64,000 nucleotides of DNA from Nemertoderma westbladi (taxonomy: Eukaryota > Xenacoelomorpha > Nemertodermatida > Nemertodermatidae): positions 52,590 to 116,589 of the forward strand of contig JAUCBJ010006780.1 in NCBI GenBank assembly GCA_032718475.1, in the 5' to 3' direction. The notes under the pieces are model-generated. The model was not told where the DNA came from and did no database searches. It worked only from the letters and a program-made list of their open reading frames with translations. Of the stretch, positions 1 to 11,790 are shown piece by piece. Both the position numbers and the translations under genes were made by a program. The stretch's first letter is position 1. Each line of letters starts with the position of its first letter.

Positions 1-1140
1 ATTTAATTTCACCAGCGTTTCATTCCTCTGTAATGAAATCGATAAAGTTAATCTTGTGATGTCCCATACTTTACCTAAAATAGTGAAATTTTTAGTTTAT
101 TCACAGAGATGTAACTCAGCCTAATCACCCAGTTAAATGTAAAGCACGTTTGTGTTGCGTCATCGTATAAGACAATTAGTTTCATCTTCACTCCCTCAGA
201 AATATCATGACGGCCAATTGAAAATTGTCCCATACTTTACCATTAAAATGGCGATTATATTAGTGCACTGTATTAATGTAATATGTGAAGCCAGGAGTGT
301 CATAATACTCTAAGATCATAGTCGGTCGTAAGAATATGAGTCTATATTTGAACTGAGAATCATTCCTCAGTCAAGAACTCTTTTGGTTTTTGCATGTAAA
401 GTCCCATACTTTACCAAAAAATAGTGAAATTTTTAATTTATACACAGAGAAGTAGTCTAACTCAGCCCAATCACCCAGTGGAATGCAAAACAGGTTTGTG
501 TTGCGTCATCTTAAGAAACAATTACCTGTAGTTTCATAATCTACTCCCTCAGAAACATCATGATCACGGCCAATTGAAAATTGTCCCATACTTTACCATT
601 ATAATGGCGATTACATTTTAGTGCACTGTATTAATGTAATATGTGAAGCCAGGAGTGTCATAATACTCTAAGATCATAGTCGGTCGTAAGAATATGAGTC
701 TATATTTGAACTGAGAATCATTCCTCAGTCAAGAACTCTTTTGGTTTTTGCATGTAAAGTCCCATACTTTACCAAAAAATAGTGAAATTTTTAATTTATA
801 CACAGAGAAGTAGTCTAACTCAGCCCAATCACCCAGTGGAATGCAAAACAGGTTTGTGTTGCGTCATCTTAAGAAACAATTACCTGTAGTTTCATAATCT
901 ACTCCCTCAGAAACATCATGATCACGGCCAATTGAAAATTGTCCCATACTTTACCATTATAATGGCGATTACATTTTAGTGCACTGTATTAATGTAATAT
1001 ATGAAACCTGGAGGGCAGGAGTGTTATAATGCTTTAGGGTGATAGTAGTGGGAAGCATAGAAGTATGTATTTGAACTAAGAATCATTCCTCAGTTAACTA
1101 ATCTTTGAGTTTATGCATGTAAAGTCCCGTACTTTACAAC
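1..1140. repeat. Degenerate tandem repeat, ~340-360 bp period
   Basis: Three successive units are visible by direct reading. The landmark GTCCCATACTTTACC followed by an A-rich stretch and AGTGAAATTTTTA starts at 61, 401 and 759, and a decayed fourth start lies near 1119. Units two and three are almost identical over their whole length, including the shared TCACTCCCTCAGAAA-type segment. Unit one is shorter and more diverged. Each unit contains the 15-mer twice, about 165-185 bases apart, so the period is itself built of two related halves. No ORF of note is present. The array is cut by the window start, so its true length is unknown. It could be a satellite or the core of a larger non-autonomous element. 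Confidence 0.85.
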
Positions 1141-2435
1141 AAATTTCAAAAAATTTAGTTTTTTAGCAGAAAAGAAGATCGGTAAGTACAGTAACTGATA
1201 CATTTTTAGAAAAATGGAAAGAATTTCTAAACTTTTCACAGACTACATGTGTACCAAGTTTGGTTATATTTCATCAATGATTGACGGACTTATTTCGGTT
1301 TTTATCAAAATTTTGAAACTATCGGTACCAACAGACAGAATGTCTGATATGTCACCTTTCATTCCTTAAACTTCAGATTATTTCCAAACTTTTGACAGAC
1401 TTCATACGTACCAAGTTTGGTTTAATTTCATCTATAAACTGAGTTATACAGTATTAGCGATCAAAAATTAGACAGATGACATACAACTCCTCAACGGCAC
1501 CCATATGCTAAGACTTCGGGTCAATTTGTGGGTCGCCCCACATTTTGCATCCATATCTTGGTTGGAAATACTTAGTTGCACTTTATTATCACTAATTATC
1601 CAGAAATTACTGTTAGGTTAAGTGTAAGAGACCATTTTGACCATAAAATTCGGACAGGTCCCGTACTTTACTTAGCAATGTCCCATACTTTACCACACAC
1701 ACCACACTATAAAAAATTAGCAATGTAGCAATTCGTCTGATATTTATATTTTTATTTAAGCTTAATAATACAGCTTTATCCTAAACATCAACTCAACACC
1801 GTACCTGCGCACAATTCGCTAAATTTTAGAATTGAAATCATAAAATAAAATAAAAAATTTCGTACGAATCCGTACTTTACCTTAATTGGACAAGCTGGTG
1901 TTTTCTCAAAAGTGACTAAGTCCCGCCATAAGCTTCGCGAAATCAAAGCTGATATTCGAAAGTTCAATCCAAGCACAATTTTGTGCACATATGTGCTGTG
2001 GATAACATTGTACAGGCAATCAAAGTTCAAAATTGGGTACGAATGTCCCGTACTTTACTTTGGAATGAGCCTACTATCAATATTTTTGTAATACATTACG
2101 CACCTATGCAGGGCAGCATCCTAATATCGAAAAACGAAACATTGAGCAAAGTAACGTTTGTACAATACAATATATACGTTCAGTATACAATACAATATAT
2201 ACATATACAATACAATACAATTGTATATATATATATATATATACTATATTGTACAGTACGTTAAAAAAACACTGTTTGTAGGAAATGTATCTTCTATAGG
2301 CCTACAATTCTAAACGAAATAAAGCGAAATTTTGCAGAAAGCATATCATGTCCAATATATGCTCCCTATGGGGTGTCGTCAGAATTTTGATTGAGTCTAC
2401 GATTATGATCGGTCATTCTAGAATTTATTTCACTG
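1141..2435. other. Non-coding AT-rich DNA with dispersed 15-mer and a TA microsatellite
   Basis: No gene is supported here. The short open frames (for example 1788-2030 minus, 1983-2264 plus) are low-complexity and have no recognisable domain. Relatives of GTCCCATACTTTACC continue at about 1656, 1678, 1864 and 2046, which links this stretch to the tandem repeat to its left. A TATACAATACAA-type and (TA)n microsatellite spans about 2160-2262. Confidence 0.6.
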
Positions 2436-3164
2436 TTGCTAGGCAACCAACAGGTACCTAGCAACCAAAACCTTGCATACACAACTACTGTAGGTCCGAT
2501 AACGAACCTATACTTGGGAACGGTATACTACACCATAGGCTGTGTGTTTGGGGCGGATGCTAACCAGTCTGCAGTTCTCCAGTATACTGCTAGAGGGTGC
2601 GAAATGTCTGAAAAGTGAAAACATTCTCACATTTATTTATTAAAAATGCTTTTAAGCTGATACTTGGCAGAGGTCTACTGTACTACATCATAAGCTGCGT
2701 CTTTGGGAAGGACGTTGACCAGTCTGCAGTTCTCCAGTCCGCCACTAGGGGACGAATTGTCTGAAGGTGAAATCCTTCTCCCATTTAAATTATTTAGAGT
2801 TTATTCTTGGCAGCGATCTAAAAGTACTGTACAGTACCTACTAAACTAAATAAACTATAGGTTGTGTTTACGAGGATGATAACCACCTGCAGTTCTACAG
2901 TTTAACCTTTTTCCATATTTTTACTATTTGTAATCCTTTGGAAATGATACTTGGTAGGCATTTACTATATACAACAAGCCTTATGTTGTACATAGTAGTT
3001 TGTAGTAAAATACAGTAGCTTCAATACTTTTGTTTGAGAGAACACTCAATCATGTGACGTTTTGTTAAGTTAAGTTAATTAATTAATTACAGAATTAATG
3101 TTTGGAATGGTGAATAGTCTTGTGAACTAGAAAGCCGTGGCCCGAAGGGCCACTGGCTTTCTAG
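2436..3164 (+). mobile_element. Helitron-like unit, type X, 3' portion
   Basis: This is the right-hand part of a non-autonomous rolling-circle element. It contains three or four diverged repeats of about 145 bp with the landmark CCACTAGGGGACG or a relative (2587, 2742). It ends in the hairpin GTGGCCCGAAGGGCCAC followed by seven bases and CTAG at 3161-3164. A stem-loop a few bases before a terminal CTRR is the established Helitron 3' end. The last ~100 bases (TTGTGAACTAGAAAGCCG) match the end of the 5227-6904 unit, which defines type X. The left boundary could not be found; the TC start may be lost or diverged. Confidence 0.65.
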
Positions 3165-5226
3165 TCTATATATATAAATATCGATTGTCTGTCTGTGTGT
3201 TTGTCATCGGCTATACAATCGAACCCATCTCGATGAAATCTCGCTTGCTATATCTCGTTAGAAAGGTCTCGCCCTAACTCGTTGCAACGTAATACTCAGA
3301 GCCGTCGGAAGTTCGCCCGTCTGCCGCTGGGCGATTTTCGTGATTTTCGGGCGAAATTTATCGAATTATTTCGGTTCTTCTATCGGTAATTAATGATTTA
3401 GAGGGCTAACATTTATCCCACCTGGTATAAAATTAACATGGGTAGATTCGCCGTGTCCCATTCTCACAAAGTTTTTATTTTATTCGAGTGTTTAATATAA
3501 ATATGTATGATTATTTATTGATTAAAAAGCAAATAGTGTATAAATATGTCATATTCGCCAAGCACGATCGAATTGGCCTATTCTTATTGAATAGGGAAGG
3601 ATTTTTTTCTGTATCATAGCAACGTTAAGGTAATTATTGAACTCACAGCTAGCTGGCTGGGCACAGATAAGGAGCAAGCAGGCTGGAGTGTTGATTGGGG
3701 TGGGTTTGGGTTGTCTATTGCGAATTGCTCAAGAGTAATTCTGCTTTCTCAATCATTGGCTGCATGGAAGGAGAGGGTTATAACATTTTTGTTTTACTGT
3801 TATGAATATTAAAAGTAAAATAATTATTTCTGTAGGCCTACATATACTTACTGTATTATTATTTTATCTAATATTATACATCTAATCTCCATGAAATCTC
3901 GCTTACTATAGCTCGTTAGATAGGTCTCGCCCTAACTCGTTGCAACGTAATACTCAGAGCCGTCTGAAGTTCCCCCATCTGCCGCTAGAGGGCGAATTGT
4001 CCGATAGTGAAAACCTGATCTCATTGGGTTGTTTTTAATGCTTTTGAGCTGAAACTTGGTAGCTATATACTGCAGCATAGGCTGTATCTTTACTGAGTGG
4101 CAGAGTCGTCTACAATTCCCCAGTCTACCGCTAGAGGGCGAAATGTCTGAAAGTTAACATCTTCTCCAACTTTGTTATTTATAATCCATTTAGACTGAAC
4201 TTGGTAGGCATCTACTACAGCATAGGCTATATCTTTACTGAGTCGCGCAGAGTTGTCTACATTACCCGCGTCTGCCTCTAGAGGGCGAAATGTATGAAAG
4301 TTAACATCTCCTCCAACTTTCTTATTTACAATCCTTTTATACTGAAACTTGGTAGGCATCTACTATAGCATAGGCTATATCTTTGCGGAGTAGTAGAGTC
4401 GTCTACAGTTCTACAGTCAGCCGCTAGAGGGCGAATTTTCTGATAGTGAATACCTCATCCCATTTGGTTCTTTTTAATCATTTTGAGCTGAAACTTGGTT
4501 GGTATCTACTACATCATAGGCTGTATCTTTACGGGGTTGCAGAATCCTATTCACTTCCCCAGTCTACCGCTAGAGGGTGAAATGTCTGAAAGTTAACATC
4601 TTCTCCAACTTTGTTATTTACTAACGGTTTAGACTGAAACTTGGTAGGCATCTACTACAGCATAGGCTGTACCTTTACGGAGTCACAGAGTTGTATACAG
4701 TCCCCCCATCTGCCGCTAGAGGGCGACATATCTGATAGTGAACACCTCATCCCATTTGGTTCTTTTTAATCCTATTGAGCTGGAACTTGGCAGGAATCTA
4801 CTACAGCATATTCTGTATCTTTACGGAGTCCCAGAGTCGTCTACAGTTCTTCAGTCTACCGCTAGAGGGTGAAATGTCTGAATGTGAACATCTACACCAA
4901 TTTTGTTATTTACAATCTGTTTAAGCTGAAACTTGAAAGGCAGGCATTTTACTTCACCATAAACCCCATCTTTACCAAACTGCAGCGCCGTCTGCATTTC
5001 ACCAGTCCGCAGGTAGAGGGTGGATCTGAAAGTGATCATTTTCTGGAAATTTTGATATTTACAATCTGCCTAAAGTTGAAACTTGACAGTTATCTCTTAT
5101 GGGGGTGGTGTTTTATTTAATGATGGTGTCTGTTCCGTATGCAGTTCTCAAATCTCCCACACATATTCATATATCATCTGCACGTGCACTAGAAAGCTGT
5201 GGCCCGAAGGGCCACAGGCTTTCTAG
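3165..5226 (+). mobile_element. Helitron-like non-autonomous element, type Y, copy 1
   Basis: The unit begins TCTATATATATAAATATCG directly after the CTAG of the previous unit and ends with its own hairpin and CTAG at 5223-5226. A 5' TC, a 3' hairpin plus CTRR, and no terminal inverted repeat or target duplication are the Helitron signature. The left half is unique sequence starting with CTGTCTGT-type simple repeats. The right half (about 3970-5130) is a tandem array of ~146-bp repeats. No Rep/helicase coding sequence is present, so it depends on an autonomous partner. The architecture resembles the bivalve elements with ~150-160 bp core repeats. It is about 2.06 kb, against 2.23 kb for copy 2 at 6905-9130, which has one more core repeat. 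Confidence 0.75.
3970..5130 (+). repeat. ~146-bp tandem repeats with CTCF-like motif (Helitron core, copy 1)
   Basis: Eight head-to-tail repeats. The landmark CCGCTAGAGGGCG or a close variant recurs near 3982, 4128, 4276, 4421, 4566, 4712, 4858 and 5005, giving spacings of 145-148 bases. Each repeat also carries TGTCTGAAAGT just after the landmark, a CAACTTTGTTATTTA block, TGAAACTTGG and a CTACTACAGCATAGGCT segment. Short ORFs here run through the repeat and carry no domain, so the array is not coding. Confidence 0.85.
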
Positions 5227-6904
5227 TCTATCTATATATATAAATATCCTCTGTCTGTCTGTGAGTCTGTGAGTCTGTGAGTCTATGAGTCTGTGAGTCT
5301 GTCCAAGCTATACGCTCCGACACACGAGCACCAATCTGAGCGAATGATACATCGATCGAAAGCTCTCGTCCCGAGCACGTAAACTATCGCTATCTCGAGG
5401 CTTATTTTACGCGTTTGCTTGCGTGAATGCGTATTTTGTATTCGCTACAACATGTTGTGTGATAAAATCTCAAAGTGATTCGAATATTCCTTTTGGCAGT
5501 ACAGGCCTGGCAAAGCTGAGAGTTAGTTAGCAAGGCAGCTAGCTACTTGCAGACCAATCATAGGTGGCCTGCAGCAGGCTGGGTTGGTTAAGTAGTAATC
5601 TCAATAAATAGGACCCAGCAGGAGAGTGGAGTGGATCTACTGTGATTGGTTCTTGACTTACATTGGTAAGAACAAGCAGTAAATCTTAGATTAGCTTTTT
5701 TTCAGTTCACATATTGTTTATAATCATAAACACAAAATGATTCAATTATTCATTTTTGCAATGTACCGGATGGGTGCTAGCGAGGTAGGCCTAGCAGGTC
5801 GTCAGTCCGTCATCCTACAAGTTGGATCTTGACTCTATCATGTGCGTGCACCTATATAATGCAGACCATCCTCAGCCCGTGAACATGAATTGTAAAGGCT
5901 ATCTCGAGGCTGATTTTTTACACATTTACTTGATACTTGCATGAATGCGTCTTTGAGGAAAATTGCATTATTCTGCAGTTGTTTTGTTATCGGAGAAATT
6001 ACTGATCAGCAAGCAGGAAATTATAACAGCAGTTATTGCATCATCGTAACCACTCTGCTGACACTTTGCAGAATAAATTCTACCTGACCATAGCTGCGTG
6101 TTGGGAGGACGCCGACCAGTTTGCAGTTCTTCAGTCTGCCACTAGGAGGCGAAATGTCTGAAAGTGAAAATCTTATCCTATCTTGTTATTAATAATGATT
6201 TTTAGCTGAGACTTAGGTCCTTTACACAATATGTTTATAATGTTTTTTTTGCTGATACCAAGCAGAGTATACTACACCGTAGGGTGTGTATTTGGGCTTG
6301 GGGAGACGATGACTAATCTTCAGTTCCCCAGTCTGCCGCTATTAGGGGATGAAATGTCTGAATGAGGAAACCTACAATTTTGTTGTTTATGAATACTTTT
6401 TTGCTGATACTTGGCATTTGGCAGAGGACTACTACACCATAGTCGTCATGTTTGGGGAGGACGCTAACCAGTGCATAATTATGCAGTCTGCCACTAGGGG
6501 GCGAAATGTCTGAAATTAAAACCTTCCATTTTAATACGATAGAGTTGCTGCAGTGACCTACTGCACTATAGGTTATGTTTGCGAGGACGCTAACCACTAC
6601 TCTGCAGTTATACAGTTTTCCACTAAGGGGAAAATATTACACACAGTTTAAACCTTTTCACATTTTATTATTTGTAATCCATTGGAGGTGTTACTTGGAA
6701 GGTATCTACTACAACATAAAGCCTTATGTTTATTATTGTATGTACTGTAGCTGCAACTAAAACGGGATCAGTCTGTTAGTCTTATGTAAAGTTTTGTTAA
6801 GTTAATTAATTTATTTATTTATGTTTGATATTGTCCATTGATTGATTGATTGTATAGAAGCTTGTGAACTAGAAAGCCGTGGCCGAAGGCCACGGGCTTT
6901 CTAG
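5227..6904 (+). mobile_element. Helitron-like non-autonomous element, type X, complete unit
   Basis: It begins TCTATCTATATATATAAAT immediately after the CTAG of unit Y1 and ends with the hairpin GTGGCCGAAGGCCAC, seven bases and CTAG (6901-6904). After a CTGTGAGTCTGTGAGTC microsatellite its left half differs from type Y. Its core carries repeats of about 145-195 bp with CTGCCACTAGGAGGCG (near 6140), a diverged copy near 6335 and CCACTAGGGGGCG at 6491-6503. The hairpin is two bases shorter than in the neighbours, one base lost from each arm, so pairing is kept. Confidence 0.75.
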
Positions 6905-9130
6905 TCTAATATATATAAATCTCGATTGTCTGTCTGTCTGTCTGTCTGTGTGTTTGTCATCGGCTATACAATCGAACCCATCTCGATGAAATCTCGCTTG
7001 CTATATCTCGTTAGAAAGGTCTCGCCCTAACTCGTTGCAACGTAATACTCAGAGCCGTCTGAAGTTCGCCCGTCTGCCGCTAGAGGGCGATTTTCGTGAT
7101 TTTCGGGCGAAATTTATCGAATTATTTCGGTTCTTCTATCGGTAATTAATGATTTAGAGGGCTAACATTTATCCCACCTGGTATAAAATTAACATGGGTA
7201 GATTCGCCGTGTCCCATTCTCACAAAGTTTTTATTTTATTCGAGTGTTTAATATAAATATGTATGATTATTTATTGATTAAAAATCAAATAGTGTATAAA
7301 TATGTCATATTCGCCAAGCACGATCGAATTGGCCTATTGCTATTGAATAGGGAAGGATTGTTTTCTGTATCATAGCAACGTTAAGGTAATTATTGAACTC
7401 GCAGCTAGCTGGCTGGGCACAGATAAGGAGCAAGCAGGCTGGAGTGTTGATTGGGGTGGGTTTGGGTTGTCTATTGCTAATTGCTCAGAGTAATTCTGCT
7501 TTTTCAATCATTGGCTGCAGGGAAGGACAGGTTTATAACATTTTTGTTTTACTGTTATGAATATTAAAAGGAAAATAATTATTTCTGTAGGCCTATACTT
7601 ACAGTACTGTATTATTATTTTATCTAATAGTATACATCTAATCTCGATGAAATCTCGCTTACTATAGCTCGTTAGATAGGTCTCGCCCTAAGTCGTTGCA
7701 ACGTAATACTCAGAGCCGTCTGAAGTTCCCCCGTCTGCCGCTAGAGGGCGAATTGTCCGATAGTGAAAACCTGATCTTATTGGGTTGTTTTTAATGCTTT
7801 TGAGCTGAAACTTGGTAGCTATATACTGCAGCATAGGCTGTATTATTTCCGGAGTCACTGGGTTGTCTACAGTTCCCCAGTCTACCGTTAGAGGGCTAAA
7901 TGTCTGAGAGTTAACATCTTCTCCAACTTTGTTATTTACAATCCGTTTAGACTGAAACTTGGTAGGCATCTACTACAGCATAGACTGTATCTTTACTGAG
8001 TAGCAGAGTCGTCTACAATTCCCCGGTCTACCGCTAGAGGGCGAAATGTCTGAAAGTTAACATCTTCTCCAACTTTGTTATTTATAATCCATTTAGACTG
8101 AACTTGGTAGGCATCTACTACAGCATAGGCTATATCTTTACTGAGTCGCGCAGAGTTGTCTACAGTACCCGCGTCTGCCGCTAGAGGGCGAAATGTATGA
8201 AAGTTAACATCTTCTCCAACTTTGTTATTTACAATCCTTTTAGACTGAAACTTGGTAGGGCATCTACTATAGCATAGGCTATATCTTTGCGGAGTAGTAG
8301 AGTTGTCTACAGTTCCACAGTCAGCCGCAAGAGGGCGAATTGTCTGATAGTGAAAACCTCATCCCATTTGGTTCTTTTTAATCATTTTGAGCTGAAACTT
8401 GGTTGGTATCTACTACATCATAGGCTCTATCTTTACGGAGTTGCAGAGTCCTATACACTTCCCCGGTCTACCGCTAGAGGGTGAAATGTCTGAAAGTTAA
8501 CATCTTCTCCAACTTTGTTATTTACAAACGGTTTAGACTGAAACTTGGTAGGCATCTACTACAGCATAGGCTCTACATTTACTGAGTCGCAGAGTTGTAT
8601 ACAGTTCCCCTATCTGCCGCTAGAGGGCGAATTGTCTGTTAGTGAACACCTCATCCCAATTGGTTCTTTTTAATCCCTTTGAGCTGGAACTTGGCAGGAA
8701 TCTACTACAGCATATTCTGTATCTTTACGGAGTCCCAGAGTCGTCTACAGTTCTTCAGTCTACCGCTAGAGGGTGAAATGTCTGAATGTGAACATCTACA
8801 CCAATTTTGTTATTTACAATCTGTTTAAGCTGAAACTTGAAAGGCAGGCATTTTACTTCACCATAAACCCCATCTTTACCAAACTGCAGCGTCGTCTGCA
8901 TTTCACCAGTCCGCAGGTAGAGGGTGGATCTGAAAGTGATAATTTTCTGGAAATTTTGTTATTTACAATCTGCCTAAAGTTGAAACTTGACAGTTATCTC
9001 TTATGGGGGTGGTGTTTTATTTAATGATGGTGTCTGTTCCGTATGCAGTTCTCCAATCTCCCACACATATTCATATATAATCTGCACGTGCACTAGAAAG
9101 CTGTGGCCCGAAGGGCCACAGGCTTTCTAG
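6905..9130 (+). mobile_element. Helitron-like non-autonomous element, type Y, copy 2
   Basis: Nearly a duplicate of 3165-5226: same 5' end, same unique left half (including the GAACTCGCAGCTAGCTGGCT region), same terminal hairpin, with CTAG at 9127-9130 followed by T. It differs mainly by one extra ~146-bp core repeat (landmarks near 7738, 7884, 8030, 8178, 8325, 8469, 8615, 8762, 8910). It closes the array. The next base is T, as expected for insertion between A and T. There is no coding capacity. Confidence 0.75.
7720..9050 (+). repeat. ~146-bp tandem repeats with CTCF-like motif (Helitron core, copy 2)
   Basis: Nine repeats in the same orientation and with the same landmarks as the array at 3970-5130. 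Corresponding repeats in the two arrays resemble each other more than adjacent repeats within an array. This indicates that the whole Helitron unit was duplicated after the internal repeats had diverged, followed by gain or loss of one repeat. Confidence 0.85.
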
Positions 9131-11785
9131 TAATAATAGAAATAGGAGTAAATATTAAACAATAGGCCTACACAGATAGGCCTACAAAGCATGCAAATTA
9201 ATTTCACAATTTTTGTAAGGAAAGGAGCAGGTTACATAGGCAGGCTTTTCTAACCGATACAATAAACGGCCCTTTTACCAATTGCTGAATTGTGGGAAAG
9301 GAGCAGGTTGCAGATAAACGATCACTGTACCATATGGTCAGACAGTCGGTCAGACTGTAAATGGCGATGTTAAATTCGGTCGATACGTAATAACTATGTT
9401 ACATTCGATCCTGATTACGTTCGGTCATGTAGGCCTACCACGAAAATTTAATTGTCAACTACAATGTTTTGTTCTTTCATAGATCGTTCAGGGAATATTT
9501 AAAGCTCTTTGAACATTAATTGAATATTTTAAGTTCAAACAAATTTTACCATGAAAATTTAATTATTAAAAATAATTAATAATATGGACACAGGAATAAG
9601 AAATTGATAGCAGCGTTTGCCAATATTATCGTTCTCTTAGTTTTACACGTTTACGGTTAGGTTTAGGTTACGGTTAGGATAGGTTTACTTACATACAATG
9701 ATTAAACAATAATTACAACAGATAAAGAAAAACGAAAAGAAAAAGAACAACATAATATTATAATAAATTGAAACACGTTCGTGGGGCCATCGCGCAGGAC
9801 GAGGCTCAGTTATCAGATACAGATTAAAATTGAGCGACAGTATCACAAAATCAGGTTTTGAGAAATTTACCCATACCACCAATCAATCAAAGAAAGGGGG
9901 ACAGTATGTGTTCACCCCTTTTAATCTGCCTTGACGTGTTCGATTTTGGAATTTACTTAAAGGCTTACTAAATTTGTTAAGTCCAAACAGTCAATAAAAG
10001 CTGTTTTTCATTTTCCAGCTCTAGCTGTCTAGTAAACAATGCAGTATCCTAAGGTACTGTATGATTGGAAGTTACCATGTAGATCCATGGTTGGTTACTG
10101 GTTCTAAGTATTCCTTGCATTTGATTGCTGGACGCCATTTTAGTTTTATACTGCAGTGCGACATGCCTTTGTTCAGTATTCTTCTTTAACAGTTAGCTAG
10201 AAGACGTGTTTGCCTTTTAACATCTGGCTTAGAATCCGGAGAATTATAGTAAATTACCGTGGTACAGTGTGCTGCCGTTTGTTGCACACTGTAACGCAGT
10301 GCTGGGGTACACTCAAAGTACTGAAACACCATTAAACACTCTATTGCACTGATTTACTGTTGTAACTGTTAAATTATTATATTTGATAGGCAATTATTGT
10401 ATATTTGGTAATGATATGGAGGGAGATGCTGCAAGATTAATACCGCATAACTTCGAACTATCGAACTTCGAATTTATATTCATATTTAACGCAGTAAGCT
10501 TTTAGGGGGTTAATTAGCAGTCTCGGTTCACAATCAATTGCAGTGTATGAGAATATATGTTATCAGATAGCCCCAGTGTGTGTGCCTGTCTACTCCTTAT
10601 ACATGAATAAAATTGCCTCAAGTGAGCAAGTCAGTGTCCAGAGTGTATTTCATCCGGTCCATAATACCATGCTTATAAAGAGTATGCAGGCTAGTTCTTG
10701 TTAACAATCTGTTGTAATTACCAAGAGGGCCATCCAACGCCCATGTGATGTGAAGTATACAATATAGTAGTAGTGAAAAACACAGGTTACAGAATGGCTG
10801 AATCTAACCAAAACAATAAACGAATAAGTATCTATACAGGTTATAAGACAGAAATAAGCGCTATAAAACACTTAATAAAGATAAATTTAAAAAAAAATAA
10901 AAATCTTTATATATAAAATTCCAATACAATCCAATAATTTATTTCATTAAACGTCCGTGGTAAAACAACCTACAGTAATAATAGCCTCTACATAGATTTG
11001 AATTCATTACAAACCTCCTACAAACTTACGGAGTGTTGTTCTATGGGGAAGCGAAGGTGTTCTGTCCGAATTGAAATCGATTAAAGAAACACTGGATTAG
11101 ATGTAAACACCATCTATCATTCATGGCCTATCAATATGGATTCTTTTGTGGTGTTTAAATTGCCGCACAGAGTGTTAATGCCTATTATTATCACACATGT
11201 GTTCATTCATTCACGACTAATATATTTAATGCACAATGGATTAACTTTTTTAGGCCAAATAATATAATACACCATCGTGATACCAATTCATATTCATACC
11301 TTGAACAGTTCGAAATTATTGCGAAGTAACAATTTAGTAAATAAAATAAAAAAACTTTACATTTAATTTGCCGTTTTAATGTATAAAGTTGCCGAGCGCG
11401 AGTTTCAGTGATCGTAAGCGCGTGAGGTCATTTATACTTCGATAGGTAAATGTAGGTAAAACGTTTTTGGTACCGTTTTTAATGTAATGTGAAATTGAAT
11501 TGTTAAAATTCCTTTCAAGATGAAGTATACAGAATGATGTGGGATGTGGTCATTCTTCGTTCACCGAAAGTAAAAGTAGACCACTGTGGCACATACATGT
11601 ATGTACCAGCAGTACTCGGTTTTTCTAGAAGTGACGTGTAAGACAGGGCAACACAATACAGCTAAACGCCTATGAATACAGCCTATGCACATCACAGTAA
11701 TGCTTGGTGCTACCTTAGTACAACGGATACAACTAAATCACATGTCTATAGGAATATTTTCCTCGAACTGATATTTAAAGATAAA
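9131..11785. other. Intergenic DNA without recognised genes
   Basis: About 2.65 kb of AT-rich single-copy-looking sequence. No ORF here has a domain or plausible codon structure. Three copies of the palindrome TAGGCCTA lie at 9163, 9177 and 9430. A short GGTTAGGTTTAGGTTACGGTTAGG run near 9654-9680 resembles degenerate telomere-type repeats but is too short to call. TCTTT at 11786-11790 is the left target duplication of the BEL/Pao element that follows. Confidence 0.6.
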
Positions 11786-11790
11786 TCTTT

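Noticed and set aside
9654-9685. Telomere-like GGTTAGG/GGTTTAGG run
   Set aside because: Only about 30 bases and irregular; it cannot be distinguished from chance or a short interstitial remnant.
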